64,000 nt of DNA from Closterium sp. Naga37s-1. Lineage: Eukaryota; Streptophyta; Zygnematophyceae; Desmidiales; Closteriaceae. A program made the position numbers and the translations under genes. The stretch's first letter is position 1. Every line of letters begins with the position of its first letter. The stretch spans positions 372,001-436,000 of the forward strand of contig CANJKZ010000511.1 in assembly GCA_947471745.1 (NCBI GenBank), read 5' to 3'. Below are positions 1 to 10,299 of this stretch, piece by piece. Under the pieces are notes generated by a model. It was not told the origin of the DNA, did not search any database, and saw only the letters and a list, made by a program, of their open reading frames with translations.

Positions 1-2301
1 GGAGCAGACAAATGGGTGCCCTATGTGGAGTGGCTAGGAAGGAAGCCAAAGGTGGATATGCTTCGGGTGTTCGGGTGCATGTGCATGGCGCTCGTGCCTA
101 AGCATCTTCGGCACAACAAGCTTGGTGCCAAGGCGGTGTGGGCCGTGCACTTGGGCATGGCTCAAAACAGCAAGGGATGGCTTCTTTGGGACCCATTCAC
201 CAAGAAGTTCTTGGTGAGCAGGGACTGCAAGTTCATGGAGAACTTCATGTACAAGGATTGGAAGGCGGAGAATGAGGCGAAGATAGGCGTGCGGTTTGGG
301 GAGGTGAAGAGTTCCGGTTTGGAGCATGTGGAGCTGCCTTTGGAGCTGAGCAGCGGCAGCACAACCACAAGGCAATCCTCCCTTGTGAATGGGGGAGAGG
401 AGGCCAATGATGCAGAGGAAGAAGAGGAGGAGGTGCAGCAAGTGAGCGAGCGTGCACCGTCACTCCCTTCCCGTACTACGAGTGCTCCACGGATTCGAGC
501 CACACCGCAGCAACGCCAAGGCCTTCAAGTCCCTGCAGCTGAGGAGGAAGGAAGGGGGAAGAGGAGAGTTCAACCCCCTAATAGGCTGACCTATGATGCG
601 CCGGGAAAGCAGGGCAAGACAGCCCTGGCCGGAGCGGCAATGATGGTCGGAGACGACGAGGAGAGTGACTACGAGGAGTGTGCCTTCGCGTTCTTCTCTC
701 CGGTGGAGATGCCGGGAGAACCAGCAACTCTCAAGGAGGCTTTGGAGAGTAGTGATGCTGAGGAGTGGAAGAAGGCCATGGAGAGTGAGCTGAAGAGCAT
801 CGAGGAGAATGACACGTTTGAATTGGTGGAGCTACCGGAGGGGCGTACGGCGATAACGTCCAAGTGGCTCTTCAAAATCAAGTCGGATGCCGACGGCAAG
901 ATCGAGCGCTACAAGTCTAGGCTTGTAGCCAAGGGGTACCAGCAGAAGGAGAAGGTGGACTTCAAGGAGCTGTTTGCCCCTGTGGTGAAGCCGACGACGC
1001 TGCGAACCCTATTCGCGGGAGCCGCCATCAAAGGATGGGTAGTAAAGCAAATGGACATCGTAACGGCATTCCTTAACGGCATCCTTGAGGAGGAGATTTT
1101 TATGGCGCAGCCAGAGGGGTTTGATGATGGTAGTGGCAGAGTGTGGAAGCTGAAGAAGGCCCTCTATGGGCTGAAGCAGGCCCCTAGGCAATGGTACATG
1201 AAGCTGCGCGAAGTGTTGGAGGGGATCGGCTTCACTCCCTCAACGGCCGATCACTCCTTGTTCATGCTTGGCGAGGGGGAGCAGAGGAGTTTCATGGTGG
1301 TTTATGTGGATGACATCCTCATTTTCTCACCCTCTTCTGACCTTGTGAAGGAGGTGATGCTGAAGCTTCAAGACAAGTTCAAGTGCAAGGCCCTTGGTGA
1401 CGTGAGCTTCTACCTTGGGCTCCACATCGAACGAGATGTGGAGAAGCGGTGCATGCGGGTGCATCAACGAAAGTACCTGGAGGCATTGGCTGCCAACTTT
1501 GGGCAGAGTGAAGGCCATGTGGCTACACCCTTTCCCTCTGGGTTCAAGTGTGTGAAGGGACCAGAGGAGGAGAGCGTTGGTGAAGAGGAGAGGCGCCGAT
1601 TTCACTCGTTGGTGGGCAGCCTCATGTATGCGGCGGTAAACACCCGACCGGACGTCGCGTTTGCTACCGGGCAGCTGGCTAGGGTTGTGCAATGCCCTAA
1701 TGAGGAGCAGGTAGCAGCTGGAATGAGGGTGGCCAAGTATCTTGGCCAAACACCGACCGTTGGGCTGCAATACTCGGCGGCGGCACAAAGGCGCCAAAAG
1801 GGCGCGGATGGTGTTGAACCCGGGCGTTTGTTCCTCACCGCCTACTCGGATGCTTCATATGCATCAGAACCAGAGGACATGACAAGTGTGGGAGGCTTCA
1901 TATGCTGTGTTGGTGGAGGCCCAACTGCTTGGGAGAGCAAGAAGCAGGTTGACCAAGCTTTGAGCTCGGTGGAGTCCGAGTACATGGCACTCTTCCGTGC
2001 CGTACGGGAGATTGTGTGGCAGCGGCGTTTGTTGGCTGAATTGGGGGAGGAGCAGCAAGGACCTACCCCACTGTACTGTGACAGCCAGGGTGCCATTGCT
2101 CTTGCTAAGAACCCTGTGTTGCATGGACTCACGAAGCACATGAGGGTGAAGTGGCATTGGACGAGGAGCATGGTAACCGCGGGTGAAGTTGAGTTGCGCT
2201 ACGTGAAGACCACGGGGCAGCCGGCTGACATGATGACCAAGAGGCTGGTGGAGCAGCAGCATTGGAAGTGTTGCAAGCTGGCTGGGATGGCTCTGAACTG
2301 A
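1..2301 (+). CDS. Copia pol fragment: integrase C-terminal part, reverse transcriptase, RNase H
   Basis: This fossil polyprotein fragment is open from the window edge. It begins in the post-integrase region typical of copia (LRVFGCMCMALVPK, then a KLGAKAVWAVHLGM stretch). An acidic, low-complexity linker follows at roughly residues 110-220. The reverse transcriptase includes SKWLFKIK, RLVAKGYQQ, QMDIVTAFLNG, ALYGLKQAPRQWY and the catalytic YVDD in MVVYVDDILIF. The RNase H domain carries AYSDASYAS, SSVESEYMAL and CDSQGAIALAKNP. The domain order and motifs identify Ty1/copia; the lineage inside copia was not resolved. The protein would act in cytoplasmic virus-like particles and copy the element's RNA. 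Confidence 0.88.
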   Translation, partial: GADKWVPYVEWLGRKPKVDMLRVFGCMCMALVPKHLRHNKLGAKAVWAVHLGMAQNSKGWLLWDPFTKKFLVSRDCKFMENFMYKDWKAENEAKIGVRFGEVKSSGLEHVELPLELSSGSTTTRQSSLVNGGEEANDAEEEEEEVQQVSERAPSLPSRTTSAPRIRATPQQRQGLQVPAAEEEGRGKRRVQPPNRLTYDAPGKQGKTALAGAAMMVGDDEESDYEECAFAFFSPVEMPGEPATLKEALESSDAEEWKKAMESELKSIEENDTFELVELPEGRTAITSKWLFKIKSDADGKIERYKSRLVAKGYQQKEKVDFKELFAPVVKPTTLRTLFAGAAIKGWVVKQMDIVTAFLNGILEEEIFMAQPEGFDDGSGRVWKLKKALYGLKQAPRQWYMKLREVLEGIGFTPSTADHSLFMLGEGEQRSFMVVYVDDILIFSPSSDLVKEVMLKLQDKFKCKALGDVSFYLGLHIERDVEKRCMRVHQRKYLEALAANFGQSEGHVATPFPSGFKCVKGPEEESVGEEERRRFHSLVGSLMYAAVNTRPDVAFATGQLARVVQCPNEEQVAAGMRVAKYLGQTPTVGLQYSAAAQRRQKGADGVEPGRLFLTAYSDASYASEPEDMTSVGGFICCVGGGPTAWESKKQVDQALSSVESEYMALFRAVREIVWQRRLLAELGEEQQGPTPLYCDSQGAIALAKNPVLHGLTKHMRVKWHWTRSMVTAGEVELRYVKTTGQPADMMTKRLVEQQHWKCCKLAGMALN

Positions 2302-2342
2302 GAGAGCAACATATCCTAAGGCCAACAATCCGAGGGGGAGTT

Positions 2343-3148
2343 TGTTGGTGCAACCCTACGGTTTGCACTCGGCTTGTTGTCCGTGTGCGTGAATGTGTGT
2401 GTGTATGGAATGGTATGAGGGCATGGGATAATATATATTTCATGCTTATAATTGTGTGTGAATGTCGAGTCATGATGTCGAGTGTGTGTGTCGAGTCAAT
2501 AGCGAGTTATCGCTAGACGCGTGTTACGCGGTCGTTTGTGTCTCGCGCGCGGTTTCTATTTTGTCGTGCGCGGTTTCTATTTTGTCCTGTGTCGAACGTT
2601 CGGCGTGTCGCAGGTGTGTGCAGCAGACCCATCAAGAACTCAAGGATGAGTTTGTGATGAAGAGCCCGAGCCTTGGTGTCAAGCCTCAAGTGATTTCGAA
2701 GCTTGCTAAAAGGGTACACCTCAAGATATTGAAGATAGTTACATTACTTTGTGTAGTGTAACATTTCACTTGGTGTAGGCCCTAGTGAAGGGTAGTTTCG
2801 AGACCCTTCGTGGTTGGGGACAGTGTGGCACTGTTCCACATCACTGTACCTCGGCTCTTGGGGTTTGTAGGAGCTGGGAGTCATTCCCAACTCGTAACTC
2901 TTCCTATCTTGTGTTCTAAGACTATAGTGGCTGCCATAGTACCGTTCGTTCAAACCAACGCTGTGTCGTCAATTCTTTATCAAATCGTGCAATCTAAATT
3001 GCTAATTGTAGACGACGTGAAGACGCTCCAGATCCAATTTGAATCAAGTCATTTGCAGCTGTGAGCAGAACGCTATCAACGTTTGAAGCCGCTGTGCAGA
3101 AATCCGTCTGTGCTCTCTATCTTTCGTTTTAGGCACATTCAAGCCTAT
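2343..3148 (+). repeat. Probable 3' LTR and flank of the first copia fossil
   Basis: A TGTTGG start, usual for copia LTRs, follows directly after a polypurine tract (CCGAGGGGGAG). The stretch is GT-rich, with repeated TGTGTG and a duplicated TTTCTATTTTGTC motif near 2555-2585. No gene is seen here. The LTR end cannot be fixed without the partner LTR, so the later part may be flanking DNA. Confidence 0.5.
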
Positions 3149-3161
3149 TGTGACTATAACA

Positions 3162-3476
3162 GTCACCAAGTCGGCGCCGACTTCCGGGCCGACCTCTTGA
3201 AGTCGGCGACCTCCCAAGTCGGCGACCTTGCAAGTCGGTGACCTTGCAAGTCGGTGACCTTGCAAGTCGGCGCCGACTTCCAGGTCGACGTGCCACATCG
3301 CCGACCACCAAGTCGGCGGCATTGCAGTGGCCCCGTGCAAGTCGACCAACCCCGTCGACCAGCTCGCCCAAGTCGGCGTCGCCCACTGCAACAAGTCGGC
3401 TGTACCTCCCGTACACCCAACCACGAAGTCGGCTCCGCCCAAGCGAGGACGGGGCCAACATCAACTCCCGTTGACA
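3162..3476 (-). repeat. Left LTR (3' LTR of the - strand copia fossil)
   Basis: This copy is nearly identical to 9614-9944 over its whole length. It carries three tandem copies of a 16-bp unit around AAGTCGGTGACCTTGC, against four in the right copy, and many AAGTCGG motifs. The right edge ends in TTGACA, giving TGTCAA at the LTR start on the - strand. The outer left edge is approximate. Confidence 0.8.
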
Positions 3477-3604
3477 CTCCCCTGCCGCGTTCACGCTTGG
3501 GCTCCCAGCCCACACGGCATCACTGCTCGAAGAATAGCTCGTCGGCGTGCACCCAACACACAGCATGCCGGTCACCGCACCAGCCATGCAGGAGGGCATG
3601 GCAC

Positions 3605-6600
3605 CTACTGCTGCACATCGTTGTCCCCGTCGCCCACGTCGACCAAGCGCACCTGGCCAATGGCAACGGAGCACCGGTTGAAGGCCGGATAGTGCAGCGC
3701 CTTCGTCAGAAAGTCGGCCGGCTGGTCAGCGGTCGGGATGTACTTCAGTGAAAACTTCCCACGCTTCACCATGTGCTGCAGCCAGGCATGTCGCCGCTCC
3801 ATGTGCTTGAGGTTCCCCGTCAACCCCATGCCCTCAGCGACCGTGATGGCCGACTTGTTGTCCACCCGGAGGACGGTCGGCTTCCCGGCATCCAGCTGCC
3901 GGAACTCGGCGAGGAGGAAGCGAAGTCGGCGTCCCTCCTTGCCGGCTTCGGTGGCCGCCACGTACTCCGACTCGGTCGACGACATCGTCGCGCACTTGAT
4001 GCGCTGGCTCGACCAGGAGACTGCGGCCCCTCCGTAGACGAACACGTAGCCGCCCGTGCTCGTCCTGTTCTGCTTGTCACCGGCGTCGTCGGCGTCCACG
4101 TAGCCGACCAGCTCCAGCGACTCAGGTCCACCGCCGAACTCCAGGGCGGTGTCACGCGTGTTGGCGAGGTAGGCGAGACAGCGGTCGACCTCGCACCAGT
4201 GCTGGTCGCTCCTCACCGTGAGGCCGCTCCCCAGCTTGCTGCAGGCGAAGGCGATGTCCGGCCTCGTCGTCGTCGCCGCGAATTGCAGCGAGCCGACCTT
4301 CTGCCGGTACTCCTCCTCCTGTCGCTCCTGAGCCTCCTCGTCGTCGAAGGTGAGGTCGGCGTAGGCGTCGACCGAGACCGGCGCCTTCGGGGTGCGCCCC
4401 GTCTGCTCCTCGTCGATGAAGCGCCTACGCAGCTTGTCGGCGTAGCCCTGCTGGTGCAGCGACAGCTTCCCCACCGACCTGTCGCGGATGATCTCCAGCC
4501 CGAGGTACTTCTGCACCGGCGAGATCTCACGCAGCTCGAAGGCGGACTCCAGCAGCCCCTTCAGCTCCTTCAGCATCTCGGTGCTGCTGCTGGCGGCGAG
4601 CAGGTCGTCGACGTAGACCAGCACCCAGCAGGCCACTCCGTCGTCGCCGACCTTGAAGTACAGAGCCTCGTCGACCTGGCTCTTCTTCCACCTGGCGCCA
4701 ACCCATACGTCGTTGAGCGCCAAGTACCACAGCAGCGGCGACTGCTTCAGGCCGTACAGGCTCTTCAGCAGCTTGCACACCCGGCCGGTTCCGTCGTTGA
4801 AGTAGTCCAGCTGGGACATGTAGAGCACCCGGTCGAGCTTGCTCTGCAAGAAGGCGTTCTTCATGTCGAGCTGCATCAGGTTGAGGTTGAGGACGGCGAC
4901 GATGCTGAGGAAAATCCTCAGCGTGACGTAGCTGCCCACCGGCGCAAACGTCTCGTCGTAGTCAGCGCCATACACCTGGGTGAAGCCCTTCATGACCAGC
5001 CTCGCCTTCTCGCGCTCGACGGTGTCGTCAACGTGGTACTTCGTCGTCAACACCCACCGGTTCTTCATGATGTTCACTCCCGGCGGACGTTCGACCAGCT
5101 CCCAAGTGCCCATGTTGATGAGGCTACGGATCTCCTCCTCCATGGCGGCCTTCACCGCCGGGCCCTTCCAGCTCGCCAACGCCTCCTTCACTGTCATCGT
5201 CGAGATGTCCCAACGATGCTCGGGGTCGGCATGCATGTCGGGGTCGAGCTCCGGAAACTCCTCATCCTCTTCGGCGTCGTCATACGCCAGGTCGTCGTCG
5301 TCGACGTCGTACACCGTGGTGAATGCAGCAGGAACGAAGAAGTCGGGTGGCCTCCGAAGTCGGCCTGACTTCCGGGGTTCATGCCGAACCTCCACCACGT
5401 CGCTGTCGGTGGACTGCTCGGCGTCCCCTCCTTTGTCATCGTCTTTGCTGCCCTCGATCGACTTCCTGGCCAACTTCTCCCCTGTGGTCGGCTCCCTCGC
5501 CGACTGCCCGGCTGCCGACTGCTCGGTGGTCGGCTTCACTGCTGCCTGCTCCCCTGTCGACTTCACCCAAGTCGGCTGCTCCTCATCGACCTGCTCCTCA
5601 TCGACCTGCTCTTCCCCTATCAAGTCGACTTGCTGCTCGTCACGTCGGCCACCGGCGATGCCCTTGGCCGGCGCCGAAGGCGACGTCCCACTACTCCCCT
5701 CATCTCCGGAGGCCGACACCGAGGTCAGCCCACGCATGTCGGCCAGGAGGGGAGGGGCAGGGGTTGGAGAAGGGGGGGAAGAAGGACGGACGTCCTCGAC
5801 GTCCTCAGTGGCAAGCTCACCGACCTCGGCGAGTAGAGGCAGCGTCGCCGTCGAGGTGTCGGTCGGTGGCGTGGTCGGCGTCCGTCCTGACACCGGCCCG
5901 TTCTCCGACTTCCACACTTCCAGCGACAGATCCTCGTAGAACACCACGTTCGACGTGGTGACCACCCGGTTGTCGGCGACGTCGAGGAGCTCCCAGCCCT
6001 TGCTCTCCTCCGACACGCCGAGGTGAAGGCCCCACCTTTCCTTCGGCTTCAGCTTTCCACCACGCTGCTGCTCGGGAACCAAGAACTGTGCCATGCAGCC
6101 CCACACCCGCGCCAGCGACAAGTCGGGCTTCTGCCCGGTCAGCAGTTGGTACGGCGTCGTCCCCGGCGGCAGTGTCGACCTCTCAAGGCAGTTGCGGACC
6201 CAGACGGCCTGCCGCAGAGCGAGGTGCCACCAGTGGTGCTGCACGCCCATGTGCAGCAGCATCGTCCGCACCGACTCCACCACTGTCCGCATCTCCCGCT
6301 CCGCCATTCCGTTCTGCTGCGGGGTGTACGGGTATGTAAGGTCGCGGACGATCCCCTTGCCGTCCACGAAGTCGGTGAACTTCTTCCCAAGGAACTCCCC
6401 TCCTCGGTCTGAGCGCAGCATCAGCACCGACTTCTTCACCTGCCTCTCCACCAACACCAGCCACTTCTGGAACTCCAGCAGCACATCCGACTTCTTGGCG
6501 ACCAGCCTCACCCACACGAAGCGGGTATTGCGGTCCTTCAGAAGCAAGAAGTACAAGCTGCCGTCCTTGGCAGCCACGCGGAACGGCCCGCACAGGTCGA

Positions 6601-8729
6601 TGTGCACGACGGTCAGCACGTCGTCGGCGTCGGAGCCGTGGTCGGGGAAGGTGTGTCGCGCCAGCTTCCCGCCGACGCACGAGACACACGGTGAGTCGGC
6701 CCCTGTTGTCGACTTGAGGTCCAGCCCAATGGCGACCTCGTTCTTCGCCGAGCTCCGTATGGTGTCCAGGCCGACGTGTGCGAGCCTCGCATGCATTCTG
6801 TCCGGCGTCGACTTCGTCGTCGAGACGATCGCCCGCAGGGCCACAACCTCCGGCGTGGTCGACGTCGACCTCGTTGAGCAGGGACGCAGGTCGGTGCAGA
6901 GGACACGCCCGGAGTACGTCGCCCGACCGAACACCTCTCCTGCAGCCGAGACGAGCAGCATCCCGTCGCCGTCCTCCTGCAGCTTGACGCCGTGCTCCTT
7001 CAGCTGGCCGGATGACAGCAGGTTTGCCCGCACACCCGGGACGTACAGCACGTCGGGGATGAGCACCTGCTTCCCGGCCTCTCCTTGCAGGGCGACGATG
7101 CCGCGGCCCAGGACGTCCTGCAGCGCCCCGTTGAAGCCGCGCACGTGTGATGGAGCCGCTCGGCTGCAGGTCGACGAAGACTTCTTTCGTCCCCATCAGG
7201 TGGTGGGAGCAGCCGCTGTCGAGCAGGACCACCGCCGGGTTCGCCTGCACAGCTGCCGCCACCGCCTGGAAGTCCTCTCCGGCCTCCGGCGCCAGCGAGA
7301 CGGTCGGCTCCACGACGCCGACCAGTGAGCACGACGCCGTCTTGTCGTCCCGCCCCTTGCCGCCAGCAGAGGAGTCGACGTCCTTCGCCGAGGTCGACGT
7401 CGTCGACTGCTTCTCCTTGCGCGGCTTGTTTCCTCCTCGACGAGGACGACGACTGCCAGACCTCCCGCGGCCTCCCTTGGCATTGTCGTCGTCGGAGTCA
7501 CTGCGGTCGGGGCACTCGAAGGAGAGGTGGTCGGGGTCGCCGCACAGCCAGCATTCCCGACGTCGACCTCCTCCTCCTCGACCGCTGTCCTTGGTCGACT
7601 TCTTCTTGTCGACTTCCTTGGCCGGCTTCCAGCCACTGCTTCCACCGCCGCCAGACTGTCCGCGCTGCCCCGGTCGACCTCCTTGTTTCGCCGGGGCAAC
7701 AAAGTTCGCCTGCGCCAAGAGCTCCTGTGACCGCTCTGCCTCCTGCATCGCCTCGTCTTGCAGGATGTACGAGGTCAAGTTGTCCTCGTTGAGCGTCGAC
7801 CTCGTGCTCGGTGCCATTGACAGCCGCTTCAGGAGGTTGTAGCTACTCGAGAGTCCCTGCATGACATGGGTGACGTACGACGCCGTCGAGTACTGCGCAC
7901 CGGCCATCCTGATGGTGGCGAGAATTCGCCGGGCTCGGTTGCAGTAGTCGGTCGCCGTCTCCTCGTCGCCCATACGCAGGTGCGTCAGCTGCCCCTCCAG
8001 TTGGGCGATGAACAAGTCGTCGGTGACTTGGTAGGTCGACTCGATGAAGTGCCACGCCCGGTGGCCGGCGTCGAGGTACTCTCGGCACCACTTCAAAGCG
8101 ATCTGCACGCCCGGCGAGCAGCACCGCGAGATAACCGTGAAGGTCAACAGCTGCACGGCGCGAAACTCCGCACGCAAGTCGGGGTCGTCCGGCGTCGCCA
8201 CGGTGCCTCGAGCAAAGCTGATCAGCCCGGCCATCTCCAGCTGGGGCTCGATGGCTTCCTTCCAGGTGAGTATGTCAGGTCGACCAGTGAGCGGCGGGGT
8301 GACCAAGATCCTGTCCGGCGTGAACTTGAAGTAGCCGTAGCTCGGTGCAATCCCGCCCGCCGTCACCTGGGTCGCCGACATCGGCGACAATCCACTCCGT
8401 CGACCTCCAACGTTGCCATGCGAGGAGCCTGCAGCCGCCGACGGCCGTACTCCCTGCGCCTGAACGCCGCCGACTTCATCGGCGTGTATCACACCTCGCC
8501 GCCTCGACGTGCCTCCCGCACTAATGCCGACCTGGTCACCACCGACGTTGACGCCCACGTCGACGCCGACCTCTGTGTTCACCGGTCGAGGAGACGCAGG
8601 TCGAGAAGGGTGCAACGTCGCCAACATGGTGCGAATGCCAGCCTCCACAACCGCCCAGGGGATCGTTCCGTACTCCTGGGCCCCATGGCGTGTCCTCGCG
8701 TCTTCCAGCTGTGCTTCCAGGGTCTCCAT
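3605..8729 (-). pseudogene. Copia gag-pol region (fossil, about one break)
   Basis: Gag is at the right. A CCHC zinc knuckle (CWLCGDPDHLSFEC) lies at about 7.55 kb, then the protease motif LLDSGCSHHLMG at about 7.2 kb. The integrase follows with HARLAHVGLDT, the CVSCVGGK zinc-binding part, VHIDLCGPF and SDRGGEFLGKKF at about 6.8-6.3 kb. The reverse transcriptase has KNRWVLTTKYH, QLDMKNAFLQ and the catalytic VYVDDLL at about 5.1-4.6 kb, and the RNase H has GYVDADDAGD and STESEYVAATEAG at about 4.1-3.9 kb. A variable acidic linker separates integrase and reverse transcriptase. The motifs place it in Ty1/copia, in a different family from the left-hand element. It looks almost whole. Confidence 0.85.
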
Positions 8730-9613
8730 TCCCTAGGCGTCACCTACGCGCACGCTAGTGACTGCACGGCTGCCGGCCTACGAACAACTTAGGTAACTGA
8801 CCTCTACGTCGACCTGACTGAAAGGTAAGTCGTGTGCCGTCCACGCTCACCGCACCATGCGGAGATAACTATTACAACGGGAGCTAGACTACGGGCTAGG
8901 CACGGGTGCTCGTATAATCTCTGCGTTCGTTGGTCCTTAGTCGTTTTCCTAGTGCACATACAGCTTGCTAGTTCACGGGGAGAATTGGCAAGAGTTTCAC
9001 TAGAGAAAGTTGACAACAATGGTACAAATCAGTTGGCATGGCAAGACTACATCAGAGCTAGCATTCAGGTCGGTCGACTGCCAGCACAGCATGGTCGACC
9101 GCGTTCCAGCACGACTTGGTCGACCGCGCTCCAGCAGTGCAAAGTCGACGGCGTGCCAACGCTGCAGGTTGATGGCGTGCCAGCGTTGCTCCCGCAGAAC
9201 AGCAGCGCACCTACTTCGCAGGTGCTCGTAGATGATTGGCGGGCTAAGCCTCGTCACCTGAACAGCGCACGCACCAAGTCATCCTCGTGCTGACGGCTCC
9301 ACCTGATCCGCCACGTCGACCTCGGGATACCACCACCGAGGTCGGACTCGCCAACTTCGCCTGGGCGACCGTCGCACTCCTTCGCAGAACCTCGTCACCC
9401 AGGTATCCCGGTCGACCGGGCAACCATGTCGACCAGCTGCTCCTGTATGTGCTCGTCGACCTCCCAAGTCGACGACCACCCCAAGTCGACCTCACCAGGT
9501 CGACCACACCTCTGGTCGACCAGCTACAGGTCGATGTCACTCCTGGTCGACCAGCTCTACGTCGACCAGCGCAGTTGTCAGCCGACCACCCAAGTCGGCT
9601 ACCCGAAGTCGGC
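8730..9613 (-). other. Untranslated leader of the copia fossil, rich in GTCGAC
   Basis: This stretch lies between the right LTR and gag and has no recognisable gene. From about 9060 it is crowded with GTCGAC and GTCGACC motifs, many in phrases such as CCAGGTCGACCA. It may be a packaging or regulatory leader grown by local duplication; that reading is inference. I could not identify a clear tRNA primer-binding site. Confidence 0.5.
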
Positions 9614-9944
9614 GTCACCAAGTCGGCGCCGACTTCCGGGCCGACCTCTTGAAGTCGGCGACCTCCCAAGTCGGCGACCTTGCAAGTCGGTGACCTTGCA
9701 AGTCGGTGACCTTGCAAGTCGGTGACCTTGCAAGTCGGCGCCGACTTCCAGGTCGACGTGCCACATCGCCGACCACCAAGTCGGCGGCATTGCAGTGGCC
9801 CCGTGCAAGTCGACCAACCCCGTCGACCAGCTCGCCCAAGTCGGCGTCGCCCACTGCAACAAGTCGGCTGTACCTCCCGTACACCCAACCACGAAGTCGG
9901 CTCCGCCCAAGCGAGGACGGGGCCAACAACAACTCCCGTTGACA
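9614..9944 (-). repeat. Right LTR (5' LTR of the - strand copia fossil)
   Basis: This is the partner of the left LTR, with four copies of the 16-bp AAGTCGGTGACCTTGC unit. It ends at TTGACA, and satellite sequence (CACGCCCTTGCTGGCTTGGC) begins about seven bases later, in mid-monomer. Confidence 0.8.
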
Positions 9945-10299
9945 CCTAACACGCCCTTGCTGGCTTGGCAATAGGCCTAGACAAGAGCAGCCACATGACT
10001 CGGTGGAATAAAACCGCTAGAAACGAGAGCTTCTACCCTCAAAACGCGCAAGGATCTGCACATGTGGAGGAAGTGCAGCGGGCGTCCTGTATTCGAGAAC
10101 GCCGATGACCAATGATGCTCGAAACCCTCCCATGCCCTTGCTGGCTTGGCAATGGCCCAGACAAGAGCAGCCACGTGACCTGGTGGAAGAAAAACGCTCA
10201 GAACGAGCGCTTCTAGCCTCAAAACGCGCAAGGATCCGCACATGTGGAGGAAGTGCAGCGGGCACTCTTCATTCGCGAGCGCCGATAACCAATGATGCT

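Larger units (their letters stand above)
1..3148 (+). mobile_element. Ty1/copia LTR retrotransposon fossil, 3' part (cut by window start)
   Basis: The + strand carries the 3' half of a copia-type pol followed by a purine-rich tract near 2328-2340 and a likely 3' LTR. The order integrase end, reverse transcriptase, RNase H is the copia (Pseudoviridae) order. The 5' part lies outside the window. The right edge is uncertain because the 5' LTR is not visible for comparison; I stop it where the next element's flank begins. The visible coding part looks whole and young. It lies in opposite orientation to the element that follows. Confidence 0.85.
3162..9944 (-). mobile_element. Ty1/copia LTR retrotransposon fossil, nearly complete
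   Basis: An element of about 6.8 kb reads on the - strand, with similar terminal repeats at about 3162-3476 and 9614-9944. Gag lies on the right, then protease, integrase, reverse transcriptase and RNase H toward the left, which is copia order. The two LTR copies differ mainly in the number of a 16-bp internal repeat, so the insertion looks fairly young. The coding region appears to have about one break; otherwise it looks whole. The right LTR ends (…GTTGACA) directly against satellite DNA, so the element borders or invaded the satellite array. Confidence 0.88.

Noticed and set aside
3773-5368. 531-codon + strand frame
   Set aside because: It lies antisense over the copia pol region and shows no domain; a shadow of the real frame.
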